54,482 nucleotides of DNA from Elusimicrobiota bacterium (GTDB lineage Bacteria; Elusimicrobiota; Elusimicrobia; UBA1565; UBA9628): contig JACRDQ010000040.1 in NCBI GenBank assembly GCA_016218545.1, forward strand, positions 82,436 through 136,917, written 5' to 3'. This document shows, one piece after another, positions 1 through 7,384 of this stretch; position 1 is the first letter of the stretch, and every line of letters starts with the position of its first letter. The translations under genes were made by a program, and so were the position numbers. The notes under the pieces were generated by a model. That model made no database searches, was not told the DNA's origin, and saw only the letters and a list, made by a program, of their open reading frames with translations.

Positions 1-366
1 CAGGGCAGGGAGGCGGACGGCTGCTCAGCCGGCTACTGCGGCATCTGCGTGGACGCGGACGCCGCGGTCTACGCCTGCCGGAGGATGCCCATCCCCTTGG
101 GCAGCGCCTTGAAGACCCCGCTCGCCGAGCTGTGGGAGAGCCCGGAGATGGAGGCTCTGCGGGACCGCGACCGGCTCAAGGGCTGGTGCGGCCGCTGTCC
201 CCTGCGCTGGCGCTGCGGAGGCTGCCGCGCCATCGGCTGGGCCTTGACCGACGATCCCATGGCCGAGGACCCTCAGTGTTCCTTCAGACCCGGGCTCATG
301 GAGAGGCTCGGGTGGAAGGCCTTGTCCTTGGCAGCCGAGATCTCATCCAGGCAGGGAGGCGGCTGA
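1..366 (+). CDS. Radical SAM/SPASM-domain protein, C-terminal part (5' end outside window)
   Basis: The frame is open from the first base, so the true start lies upstream. The visible 121 residues form a cysteine-rich tail: GCSAGYCGIC near the start, then YACRRMP, then WCGRCPLRWRCGGCR. This CxxxxCxxC plus later CxxCxxxxxCxxC spacing is what is expected of a SPASM auxiliary Fe-S cluster domain at the end of a radical SAM maturase or peptide-modifying enzyme. The catalytic CxxxCxxC half is not in the window, so substrate cannot be inferred. The stop TGA overlaps by one base the ATG of the next radical SAM gene, which suggests translational coupling. An internal ATG exists at 49, but the cysteine motif begins before it. 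Confidence 0.72.
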   Translation, partial: QGREADGCSAGYCGICVDADAAVYACRRMPIPLGSALKTPLAELWESPEMEALRDRDRLKGWCGRCPLRWRCGGCRAIGWALTDDPMAEDPQCSFRPGLMERLGWKALSLAAEISSRQGGG

Positions 367-1301
367 TGGCTCGCGGGAGCCGCGGGCCTTGCCGCGTGTT
401 CGGGCCGGTGCCTTCGCGGAGGCTGGGCTATTCCCTGGGCGTGGACGCGCTCCCCTTCAAGACCTGCGACCTGGACTGCGTGTACTGCCAATTGGGGAAG
501 ACGACGCGGAAGACCTTGGAGAGGAAGGCTTACGTCCGCGCGAAGGAGATCCTTGATGAGCTTTCAGCCGCCCTGAAGGGCAGCCGAGACATCGACTTCA
601 TCTCCTTCTCCGGCTCGGGCGAGCCGACCCTGAACACGGAGCTGGGCGCCATGATCCGCGGAGCCAAGAGGCTCTCGAAGGTGCCGGTGGCGGTCATCAC
701 CAACGGCACCCTGCTCTGGCAGCCGGACGTGGCCCGGGACCTCATGGCCGCAGACGCGGTCCTGCCGTCCCTCGACGCGGCAAGCCCGGCCGCGTTCAAG
801 AAGCTCGACCGGCCGGTCCCCGGGCTCCCCCTGGAGAAGGTCGTCCAGGGGCTCGTGGATTTCCGGAAGCGCTATCAGGGCAAGCTCTGGCTGGAGGTCA
901 TGCTGGTCAAGGGGTACAACGACTCCCTGGCGGAGCTGCGGCGGCTCAAGGCGTGCATCGACCGCATCCGGCCGGACCGCGTGGACATCAACTCCCCGGT
1001 CCGGCCTTCGGACTCGAGGGTCCGGCCCGCCTCTCCAGCGGTCCTGGCCAGGGCCAAAGTGCTCTTCGGCCCCAAGGCCGTGCTCATCGCGGCGAGCTCG
1101 AAGAAGGCGCGTCAACCGGGCAAGGCCACGGCGGAGCAGGTCGCGGACATGATCTTCCGCCGGCCCGTGACCGCCGAAGACATCGCGCACAGCTTCGGGC
1201 TCAAGGCGGCCGAGGTCCAGGCGCTCCTCTCGGGCCTCGTCCACAGCGGCACGATCCGTGCCTCGCGTCGTTCCGGAAAACTCTTCTACCGCGGCAGCTA
1301 G
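366..1301 (+). CDS. Radical SAM protein with C-terminal winged-helix-like tail (COG0731-like)
   Basis: The product is 311 residues. CDLDCVYC at residues 34-41 is the CxxxCxxC ligand set of the radical SAM [4Fe-4S] cluster, and FSGSGEPT near residue 83 is the glycine-rich SAM-binding motif. The order 'FGPVPSRRLGYSLGVD', then cluster motif, is typical of the COG0731/TYW1-like Fe-S oxidoreductase group, whose substrates are mostly unknown. The last 60 or so residues (DMIFRRPVTAEDIAHSFGL onward) look like a small winged helix. The start ATG at 366 is chosen because it overlaps the upstream stop (TGATG) and places the conserved motif at the usual distance; the frame is open much further upstream but that stretch is a shadow of the SPASM gene. 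It ends tail-to-tail with tlyA, sharing CTAG. Confidence 0.8.
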   Translation: MARGSRGPCRVFGPVPSRRLGYSLGVDALPFKTCDLDCVYCQLGKTTRKTLERKAYVRAKEILDELSAALKGSRDIDFISFSGSGEPTLNTELGAMIRGAKRLSKVPVAVITNGTLLWQPDVARDLMAADAVLPSLDAASPAAFKKLDRPVPGLPLEKVVQGLVDFRKRYQGKLWLEVMLVKGYNDSLAELRRLKACIDRIRPDRVDINSPVRPSDSRVRPASPAVLARAKVLFGPKAVLIAASSKKARQPGKATAEQVADMIFRRPVTAEDIAHSFGLKAAEVQALLSGLVHSGTIRASRRSGKLFYRGS

Positions 1302-2023
1302 GCCGAGACGAGGTGGAGGAGGTACTCCACGTTGCCCTTGGGCCCGTGCACCGGGCAGGCCAGGAGCCCGGCCTCTGCCAGGCCCAGGGAGGGCAGGAGC
1401 TCCCGGATCAGGGCCACGGCCTTCAAGCGCTTCTCCTCGGTCCGGACCACGCCCTTGGGAGCCTCCTTGGGGCCGAGCTCGAACTGGGGCTTGACCAGGG
1501 CCACGATGTCGAAGGGCCTGGCCAGGCAGGCAAGGACCGGGGGCAGGACCTTGGTGAGCGAGATGAACGAGACGTCGATGACGCAGAGGTCCGGGGAGGG
1601 GTCGAACTGGTCCGGAGCCAGGTCCCGGGCGTGGGTCTTCTCCCGCGAGACCACCCTGGGGTCGGAGCGGAGCTTGAGGTCGAGTTGCCCTGTCCCGACG
1701 TCGATGCTGTAGACCTTGGCAGCTCCGGCCTGGAGGAGGCAGTCCGTGAAGCCTCCGGTCGAGGCGCCCACATCCAGGCAGACCCGGCCCGCGACCTCGA
1801 ACGGGAAGGCGTCCAGGCCGGCCCTGAGCTTGAGCCCGCCGCGCGAGACGAAGGGGCAGCGGGCCGTAACGGAGAGCGCGGCCTCTTCGGGCACGGGGGT
1901 CCCGGCCTTGGTCTCTGGCCTGCCGTCCACCAGCACGGTCCCGGCCATGACCGCTGCCTGGGCTTTGGCGCGGGTGGGGAAGAGCCCGCGCTCCACGAGG
2001 ATGAGGTCCAGGCGTTTCTTCAC
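1298..2023 (-). CDS. tlyA: TlyA family rRNA (cytidine-2'-O)-methyltransferase
   Basis: The 241-residue product begins with an S4 RNA-binding domain (residues 1-60, KRLDLILVERGLFPTRAKAQ) followed by an FtsJ-type SAM-dependent methyltransferase domain. CLDVGASTGGFTDCLL near residues 82-97 is the SAM-binding loop, and VIDVSFISL and ALVKPQFELG follow in the order seen in TlyA/hemolysin A proteins. TlyA methylates 2'-hydroxyls of specific rRNA cytidines. A GTG start at 2023 is chosen because it overlaps the stop of the upstream S9 peptidase gene by four bases (GTGA), and because the S4 domain begins directly after it. The open frame continues upstream only as a shadow of the peptidase. Confidence 0.9.
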   Translation of the reverse strand: MKKRLDLILVERGLFPTRAKAQAAVMAGTVLVDGRPETKAGTPVPEEAALSVTARCPFVSRGGLKLRAGLDAFPFEVAGRVCLDVGASTGGFTDCLLQAGAAKVYSIDVGTGQLDLKLRSDPRVVSREKTHARDLAPDQFDPSPDLCVIDVSFISLTKVLPPVLACLARPFDIVALVKPQFELGPKEAPKGVVRTEEKRLKAVALIRELLPSLGLAEAGLLACPVHGPKGNVEYLLHLVSA

Positions 2024-3963
2024 GGCCCGATGAGGTGCTGCCGCAGGAACAGCGACACCGCGTCCCTGTAGTAGTCGAGGTTGCGCTTCTTGCCGAAGCC
2101 GTGGCCCTCGTCCTTGGCGAGGAGGTACCACACGCTTGCGCCGTTCTTCTTGACCGCGGCCACGATCTGCTCCGCCTCCGAGGACGGGACCCTGGGGTCG
2201 TTGGCTCCCTGGGACACGAAGAGCGCGGCCTTGATGTTCCCGGACAGGGTCGTGGGGGAGATGGACTGCAGGAAGGCCCGCATCTCGGGGTCCCTCTCGT
2301 CGCCGTACTCCGCGCGGCGCAGGTCCCTGCGATAGGCCTGGGTGTTCTCGAGGAAGGTCACGAAGTTGCTGATGCCCACGGTATCGACCCCGGCTCTGAC
2401 GCGGTCCGGGAAGCGGGCCATGGAGGCGAGCACCATGTACCCGCCGTAGGAGCCTCCGTAGACCGCCACCCGCGAGGGGTCCATGCCGGGCTGGGACGCG
2501 ATCCAGTCGAGCAGGGCGCCGATGTCCTTGACCGAATCCTCCCGCTTGAAGCCGTCGTCGAGGTCCCTGTAGGCCTTGCCGTAGCCTTCGGAGCCGCGCA
2601 CATTGGGCGCGATGACCACGAGCCCCAGCTCCTTGGCCCAATACTGGTACTGGGAGGCGAACGTGGGCCTCTCCTGGCCTTCCGGTCCGCCGTGGATGGC
2701 GATGAGGACCGGCCGCGGGCCCGCGACTTCGGGCCCCGGCCGGTAGACGAAGGCCGGGATCATGCGGGTCTTGCCGTCCGCCTGGTCGAAGGTCGGATAC
2801 CGGATGAGCTCGGGCTCAACGAAGCTCCGGCTGTCGAGGCCGCCCAGCTCGCTCTCGGTCCAGGCGGTCCAGGAGCTCTTCTTGAGGTCCAGGCTGAAGG
2901 CGTCGCCGGGAGAGCGGGGCGTGGTCACGGTGACGCCCAGGCGCCGCGAGTCAGGGCTGAAGCGCAGGCCGTAGGCCGCGCCCATGGGGAGCTCCGGGAC
3001 CTTCACGGGCCGGCGGCTGCCGGTCTTGAGCACGGCCAGGCGGCTCAAGCCCTCCTCGTTGTAGAGATACGCCAGGAGTTCCCCGTCCGGGGAAAGGTCG
3101 AGGTCCTCGATGTCCCAGGGCAGGTCCTGGGAGAGGCGCTCCTTGACCCCGTTTTGGACGTGGAGGCGGCCGAGCTCCCTGAACTCGCCCCACTCGTCCG
3201 ACACGAAGTAGACGTACTTCCCTTCCGGGGACCAGCGCGCAAAGGAGTAGTTGATCTTCCTGCCGGAGTACGGCATGAGCTCCGAGACCGTCCCTGAGGC
3301 CACCTCCAGGACGTGGACCCGGGATTCGCGGTTGGACAGGCGCTGGATAAGGAGGAGCCTCTCGCCGTCGTACGCCCAGTCCGACGCGACCCAAAGGCCG
3401 GTCGTGGGCAGGATCAGGCGCGCGGCCAGCGGCGCAGCAGGGGTCGAGACGTAGATGTCGAAGTCCATGCCGTTCCTGCGGGTGCTCGAGAAGGCGAGGC
3501 GGTCGCCGTCATGGTCCCAGAGGGCTCCGATGTTCCGCGACGTTCCGTCGGTCAGCAGGGTGACGGAGGAGGTCGCGAGGTCGAACCAGTGGAGCTGGTA
3601 GGCCTCGTCGCCGCCCTGGTCCTTCGTGAACACGAACCCGTTCTCCGCGCAGCCGGGTCGGAACACGGCCCAGCCGGCGGGCTCGTCGTAGAAGGTGAGC
3701 TGGGTCCGCGCTCCGAGAGGGGAGCGCACCCGGTGGAGCTGGGACGTGTCGCCAAAGCGCGTGGTGATGAGCATGCCTGCGCCCTGCGGGTCCCAGTCCA
3801 GGAACACGGCGGAGCGCGCGTTCTGGTAGCGGCCTGCGCTCTCGGAGACCGCGGCCGGGATGGCTGGGATGCCCTGGGTCACCAAGCTCTCCGGAGGCTT
3901 GGCCGGGGAGGCTGGGGCGGCGTGGAGCGCGGCTGAGAAGAGCAGGAGGAAGAGGGTCGTCAT
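2020..3963 (-). CDS. Exported S9 family (prolyl oligopeptidase-type) peptidase
   Basis: This 647-residue protein has an N-terminal signal peptide (MTTLFLLLFSAALHAAPA), then a beta-propeller region rich in TolB/WD-like repeats (WDPQGAGMLITT, WSPEGKYVYFVSD, LSPDGELLAYLY), then an alpha/beta-hydrolase domain. GGSYGGYM near residue 504 carries the nucleophile serine, ANDPRVP near 590 the aspartate and DEGHGFG near 622 the histidine. These are the hallmarks of the acylaminoacyl/dipeptidyl peptidase branch of S9, cleaving peptides in the periplasm. The ATG at 3963 lies 6 bases after a TGGTATCAT extended -10 box (3970-3978), so the mRNA is probably leaderless. It is co-transcribed with tlyA. Confidence 0.9.
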   Translation of the reverse strand: MTTLFLLLFSAALHAAPASPAKPPESLVTQGIPAIPAAVSESAGRYQNARSAVFLDWDPQGAGMLITTRFGDTSQLHRVRSPLGARTQLTFYDEPAGWAVFRPGCAENGFVFTKDQGGDEAYQLHWFDLATSSVTLLTDGTSRNIGALWDHDGDRLAFSSTRRNGMDFDIYVSTPAAPLAARLILPTTGLWVASDWAYDGERLLLIQRLSNRESRVHVLEVASGTVSELMPYSGRKINYSFARWSPEGKYVYFVSDEWGEFRELGRLHVQNGVKERLSQDLPWDIEDLDLSPDGELLAYLYNEEGLSRLAVLKTGSRRPVKVPELPMGAAYGLRFSPDSRRLGVTVTTPRSPGDAFSLDLKKSSWTAWTESELGGLDSRSFVEPELIRYPTFDQADGKTRMIPAFVYRPGPEVAGPRPVLIAIHGGPEGQERPTFASQYQYWAKELGLVVIAPNVRGSEGYGKAYRDLDDGFKREDSVKDIGALLDWIASQPGMDPSRVAVYGGSYGGYMVLASMARFPDRVRAGVDTVGISNFVTFLENTQAYRRDLRRAEYGDERDPEMRAFLQSISPTTLSGNIKAALFVSQGANDPRVPSSEAEQIVAAVKKNGASVWYLLAKDEGHGFGKKRNLDYYRDAVSLFLRQHLIGP

Positions 3964-3969
3964 AGTCAG

Positions 3970-3978
3970 ATGATACCA
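3970..3978 (-). promoter_or_regulatory. Extended -10 promoter of the S9 peptidase-tlyA operon
   Basis: On the minus strand the sequence TGGTATCAT ends 6 bases before the ATG at 3963. The TG plus TATCAT matches an extended -10 element and there is no Shine-Dalgarno between it and the start, so a leaderless transcript is inferred. It is back to back with the promoter at 3995-4003. Confidence 0.55.
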
Positions 3979-3994
3979 TGGCGAGCGCCGACTA

Positions 3995-4003
3995 TTGTAG
4001 GAT
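3995..4003 (+). promoter_or_regulatory. Extended -10 promoter of the TSUP permease gene
   Basis: TTGTAGGAT ends 8 bases before the ATG at 4012. It resembles the TGGTANNAT boxes seen before other genes here. Its position argues for the ATG at 4012 over the further upstream in-frame ATG at 3970, which would precede the promoter. Confidence 0.45.
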
Positions 4004-4011
4004 GGCGCTTC

Positions 4012-4791
4012 ATGATGGCTGGGATGTCGGGCGCCGAGCTGTCCATCCTGGCCGGCCTGGTCTTCCTGGCCGGCATCGTGGACGCCCTGGCGGGCGGGGG
4101 CGGGCTCATCACCCTGCCGGCGTACCTCTCCGTGGGCCTGGACCCGGGGCTCGTTCTGGGCACCAACAAGCTGGGCTCGACCGTGGGGACCGTGGCCTCG
4201 GCGGCGCGCTACAGCAGGAGCATCCGCCTGGCGTGGAGGCCTTTCCTCCCGGTCGTGGCCGCCGCGGTGGTCGGCTCCTACGGCGGGGCCAGGCTCGCGG
4301 TCAGCCTCGACCCCGCGTATCTGAGGCCGCTCCTCCTGGCTGCCCTGCCGCTCGTGGCCTTGGCGGTCTACTCCGACCCTGGGTTCGGCAAGGAGGACCG
4401 GAGCGGCAGGCTCTCCCGCCGCCAGCTCAGCGGCAGATCCTGGGCCATCGCCTTCGCGGTGGGCGCCTACGACGGGTTCTTCGGCCCCGGGACCGGGACC
4501 TTCTTCGCCCTGGCCCTGACCGGCTTGTGCGGCTACGGGCTGCTCGAGGCCACGACGCGCGCCAAGGTTCTCAACCTCGCCACCAACGTGGCCGCCCTGC
4601 TGGCCTTCCTCTGGGCGGGCAGGCTTGACCTCGGGCTCGGCCTGGCCATGGGCGCGGCCAGCCTGGCCGGGCACGCGGTGGGAAGCCACCTCGGCGTGCG
4701 CAAGGGGGCCGCGGTCATCAGGCCCGTGGTCCTGCTAGTCTGCGCCGCGCTCTTCGTGAAGCTCGCGCTGGATCTCATGGCCGGTCGCTGA
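4012..4791 (+). CDS. TSUP family (TauE/SafE) membrane permease
   Basis: The 259-residue product is almost entirely hydrophobic with about eight predicted transmembrane segments. The N-terminal segment LAGIVDALAGGGGLITLPAYL with the following GTNKLGSTVGTVASAARY is the first conserved half-repeat of TSUP proteins, and FAVGAYDGFFGPGTGTF with TRAKVLNLATNVAALLAF is the second. TSUP proteins move sulfite, sulfoacetate or related organosulfur anions, but substrate is not predictable from sequence. The ATG at 4012 is chosen because it follows a promoter-like box; ATGs at 4015 and 4024 are alternatives. The last 57 bases overlap the opposite-strand membrane protein gene tail to tail. Confidence 0.85.
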   Translation: MMAGMSGAELSILAGLVFLAGIVDALAGGGGLITLPAYLSVGLDPGLVLGTNKLGSTVGTVASAARYSRSIRLAWRPFLPVVAAAVVGSYGGARLAVSLDPAYLRPLLLAALPLVALAVYSDPGFGKEDRSGRLSRRQLSGRSWAIAFAVGAYDGFFGPGTGTFFALALTGLCGYGLLEATTRAKVLNLATNVAALLAFLWAGRLDLGLGLAMGAASLAGHAVGSHLGVRKGAAVIRPVVLLVCAALFVKLALDLMAGR

Positions 4792-5424
4792 GCCCGTCAG
4801 CCGGAGGAAGGCGAGGCTGGCCGGCACGGCCAGGATGATGACCGCAAGCTCGCTGCCTGTCCGCCGGATGAGCAGGCTCGCCAGGACTCCGAGGCCGCAC
4901 CACCGGAGCACCGGTTCCCTCCAGCCGAGCAGGAGGAGCCCTCCCAGGACCGCGAAGACCCGGTCGAGAGCCGCCGGCGCGGCTCCCAGGAGCCCGAAGC
5001 CGTAGAGCCAGCCCGCCCAGAGCAGGCAAGCCAGAGCCGCGGCCTTGCAGCGCGTCTCATCCCACGCGGGATCGTTCAGCCTGGCCTGGGCCAGGAGCAC
5101 GCAAGCGGCCAGCACGCAGGCAGCCCCGAGCTTCAGGGAACAGCGGGCCGCGCAGTGCAGGATGGACGAATGCCGGACGATGCCCATGATGATGAGCACG
5201 GAGAGCAGGGATAGGACCGTCGCTCTCGCGGCCTTTGGGTCGAACCAGGCCGCGGGCTTGATCCAGCGCGAAAGGCCCCAGGCCGCGGCCCACTCCGCGA
5301 TGAAGGCTCCTGCCATGAGCGGGAAGATCCAGTGGTGGTGGAGGTTCTGGAAAGCCTGGGATGAGGTCAGCAGGATGAAGAGGACCAGGTTCGCGATCAC
5401 GGCTCCGACGCTGGTTCTCGCCAT
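4735..5424 (-). CDS. Hypothetical integral membrane protein
   Basis: I do not recognise this family. The 229 residues contain about six to seven hydrophobic segments (for example ANLVLFILLTSSQAF, ATVLSLLSVLIIMGIV, AACVLAACVLLAQ, VFAVLGGLLLLGW and AVIILAVPASLAFLRL) with a histidine-rich loop LHHHWIFPLMAG early on. The ATG at 5424 is preferred over an upstream TTG at 5505 because a TGGTAGGAT box ends 8 bases before it. The C-terminal charged tail is encoded in the 57-base overlap with the TSUP permease gene on the other strand. It is divergent from the DUF1460 gene. Confidence 0.65.
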   Translation of the reverse strand: MARTSVGAVIANLVLFILLTSSQAFQNLHHHWIFPLMAGAFIAEWAAAWGLSRWIKPAAWFDPKAARATVLSLLSVLIIMGIVRHSSILHCAARCSLKLGAACVLAACVLLAQARLNDPAWDETRCKAAALACLLWAGWLYGFGLLGAAPAALDRVFAVLGGLLLLGWREPVLRWCGLGVLASLLIRRTGSELAVIILAVPASLAFLRLTGSATGHEIQRELHEERGAD

Positions 5425-5432
5425 CAGGGCCC

Positions 5433-5441
5433 ATCCTACCA
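5433..5441 (-). promoter_or_regulatory. Extended -10 promoter of the membrane protein gene
   Basis: TGGTAGGAT on the minus strand ends 8 bases before the ATG at 5424. The same nine bases occur on the plus strand 5484-5492 before the divergent gene, so the two genes appear to use identical -10 boxes. Confidence 0.5.
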
Positions 5442-5483
5442 AATCCTTCGGGAGCAAGAGGGAGATCGCAGCCAGGCGTGAAA

Positions 5484-5492
5484 TGGTAGGAT
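5484..5492 (+). promoter_or_regulatory. Extended -10 promoter of the DUF1460 gene
   Basis: TGGTAGGAT ends 6 bases before the ATG at 5499, with no ribosome-binding sequence in between. This geometry puts the transcription start at or next to the A of the start codon. Confidence 0.55.
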
Positions 5493-5498
5493 TAGGCC

Positions 5499-6413
5499 AT
5501 GCCAAGCCCGTGGCTGCGTGCGATGCCTGCCGCTCTCTTCCTTGCCCTGACCATGCGCCTGCCCAGCCTGGCGGCTGCGCCGCTGCGCTTCCACGGCATG
5601 AGCGAGGCCGCCATCGCAGGCGCCTTGTCCAGGATCCACCGGGAGCAGCCTGACCTGGCCGGCCGCGTCGCAGCGGTGAGCGCCGGCTTCCTGACGACGC
5701 CCTACAAGCTCGGGCCTCTGGGCGAGGGAAACAAGGCCGAATTCGACCGCGACCCGCTCTACAGCTTCCAACAGGCGGATTGCACGACCTTCGTGGAGCA
5801 GGTCATGGCCTTGTCTCTTGAGCGGAATCTCCAGAAGGCTCTGAAGACGACTCTTCAGAAGATCCGCTACAAGGACGGGGCCGTCGGCTACGAGACCCGC
5901 AACCACTTCCCTGAGACGGATTGGCTCCCCAACAACATCAGGGCCGGCTTCATCGAGGACATCACCGAGCGTGTCGGAGGGGGGAAGGCCAAGGTCGCGG
6001 TCAAGCTGGTCTCCAAAGCTGACTGGTACGCTGGCAAGACCAAAGACGATATCCAGGGCTTCCCGGGCCTCTCCCCTGAGGAACTGGAAGCCAAGCTCGC
6101 GGTCCTGCGCAGCCGCGGGGAAGGCTTGCCCGATGAGGAGGCGCGCATCCCCTTCATCCCGGTGGAGGCGCTCCCCGCGGTCCTGGCAGCGATCCCGTCA
6201 GGCACCATCGCCAACATCGTGCGCGAGCCCAGGGCTGATAAGCCCGTGCTCATCACGCATCAGACCCTCGTCGTCGAAGTCGGAGGCCGCAAGGTCCTGC
6301 GGCACGCTGCCTACGGCCGCCAGGTCGAGGACGTGCCGGTCATGGGGTACTTCTCCAGGCTCGCGGCCTCGCAGTGGCGCGTGGTCGGGGTCAACCTGCT
6401 GGCTATTCATTAA
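5499..6413 (+). CDS. Exported DUF1460 (N-acetylmuramoyl-L-alanine amidase-like) hydrolase
   Basis: The 304-residue product has a signal peptide (hydrophobic run to about residue 27, ending SLAAAP). The DUF1460 signature is clear: QADCTTFVEQVMAL with the catalytic cysteine near residue 95, YETRNHFPETDWL with a histidine near residue 136, and a C-terminal SGTIANIV ... THQTLVVE. DUF1460 proteins belong to the NlpC/P60 papain-like superfamily and cleave bonds in cell-wall peptides. The natural substrate of this copy is unknown. The gene is monocistronic and probably leaderless. It ends 8 bases before a long palindrome shared with the convergent HAD gene. Confidence 0.85.
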   Translation: MPSPWLRAMPAALFLALTMRLPSLAAAPLRFHGMSEAAIAGALSRIHREQPDLAGRVAAVSAGFLTTPYKLGPLGEGNKAEFDRDPLYSFQQADCTTFVEQVMALSLERNLQKALKTTLQKIRYKDGAVGYETRNHFPETDWLPNNIRAGFIEDITERVGGGKAKVAVKLVSKADWYAGKTKDDIQGFPGLSPEELEAKLAVLRSRGEGLPDEEARIPFIPVEALPAVLAAIPSGTIANIVREPRADKPVLITHQTLVVEVGGRKVLRHAAYGRQVEDVPVMGYFSRLAASQWRVVGVNLLAIH

Positions 6414-6420
6414 CTTTTTA

Positions 6421-6488
6421 CGGTGCCTGGCATTGTATTGATTGTATTTTTCAGTTGAAAAATACAATCAATACAATGCCAGGCACCG
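6421..6488. repeat. Near-perfect 68-base palindrome (33-bp arms), REP-like, probable two-way terminator
   Basis: The arm starting CGGTGCCTGGCATTG at 6421 is repeated as its exact reverse complement ending at 6488, leaving only two unpaired central bases (GT). It fills the gap between two convergent genes, touching the stop codon region of the HAD gene. The outer part is GC-rich and the inner part is A+T-rich (TGTATTGATTGTATTTTTCA). The GGTGCCTGGCA end resembles repeats mobilised by RAYT-type (Y1) transposases, but no such gene is in the window. Confidence 0.8.
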
Positions 6489-6489
6489 C

Positions 6490-7155
6490 TCAGAGCACTC
6501 CGAGCTCGGTCAGCTGGCGCCGGAGCTCTTTGGGTCCCGGATAGAGGATGGCGTGGATGCCCACCTTGGACGCTGCTTCCACGTTCTCCGGCAGGTCGTC
6601 GATGAACACCGCTTCCGAGGCCCGCACTCCGGCCTGCCTGAGGGCTTCCTTATAGATGGCGGGCTCGGGCTTGCGCAGCCCCACCTCGTGGGACAGGATG
6701 GCGCCGTGGATGTGGCGCGGGAAGGCGTAGTTCTTGCGGATGAAGTCGTAGTGGATCTCGTTGGTGTTGGAGAGGAGGAAGACCTTGTGCGTCTTGGCCG
6801 CGGCCTTGAGCATGGCGGCGGTCGAGGGCTCGAGGGTGAAGTGGTCCGACCAGAGCCTCTTGAAGGTCGCGAAGCTCCCCCGGTAGCCGAAGGATTCGCA
6901 GAAGCGCCTGTAGAGCTCCTTGGGCGGCAGAAGGCCGCGCTCGATAGGGTCGATGAGGTCCTTGGCCTTGAGGAAGGCCAGGACCTTGATGGGGTTCTTC
7001 CCCAGGACTCGGACGAAGGTCTTGAGGATGCACCCGGGCTCGAAATGCAGGAGCACGTTGCCGATGTCGAAAAACACCGCGCGGAAGCGGCGTGCGCTTG
7101 CGCGCGGGCCGTGTCCGTTCGTCTTTTTCTTTCTCTTATTCAGCCGTTTCATCAA
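6490..7155 (-). CDS. HAD superfamily hydrolase, subfamily IA (YihX-like phosphatase)
   Basis: The 221-residue product carries all HAD motifs: VFFDIGNVLL (motif I, nucleophile Asp30), LLSNTNEIH (motif II), RKPEPAIYKEAL (motif III lysine) and VFIDDLPENVEAA (motif IV). Motif I is DxG, not the commoner DxD, which is typical of the YihX/haloacid-like sugar-phosphatase group that acts on small phosphorylated metabolites. The basic N-terminal 23 residues are not conserved, and a start nearer RFRAVFF is possible. It overlaps xseB by 20 bases and is the last gene of the infC operon, immediately upstream of the large palindrome. Confidence 0.82.
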   Translation of the reverse strand: MMKRLNKRKKKTNGHGPRASARRFRAVFFDIGNVLLHFEPGCILKTFVRVLGKNPIKVLAFLKAKDLIDPIERGLLPPKELYRRFCESFGYRGSFATFKRLWSDHFTLEPSTAAMLKAAAKTHKVFLLSNTNEIHYDFIRKNYAFPRHIHGAILSHEVGLRKPEPAIYKEALRQAGVRASEAVFIDDLPENVEAASKVGIHAILYPGPKELRRQLTELGVL

Positions 7156-7384
7156 GAGGCTTCTTCGTGAGCGTGCCGGTCTTGCCTTCCTTCACCAGCA
7201 CCTCCACCTTGTGCTTGGCTTCCTCGAGCTGGGTCGTCAGGCTCCGGGCCAGGCCCACGCCCTTCTCGAAGAGTCCCAGGGACTCCTCGAGTCCCTTGTC
7301 TCCGGTCTCGAGCTCGCGCAGGATGGCTTCGAGGGTCTCGAGCGACGCCTCGAAGGATTCTTTGGAAGCGGGCTTCTTCGTCAT
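7136..7384 (-). CDS. xseB: Exodeoxyribonuclease VII small subunit
   Basis: The 82-residue protein shows the XseB core FEASLETLEAILRELETGD followed by GLEESLGLFEKGVGLA, which forms the antiparallel coiled coil that binds XseA. The length is normal for the family. Its ATG overlaps the stop of xseA by four bases (ATGA), so the two subunits are translationally coupled. Exonuclease VII degrades single-stranded DNA from both ends in repair. Confidence 0.93.
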   Translation of the reverse strand: MTKKPASKESFEASLETLEAILRELETGDKGLEESLGLFEKGVGLARSLTTQLEEAKHKVEVLVKEGKTGTLTKKPLDETAE

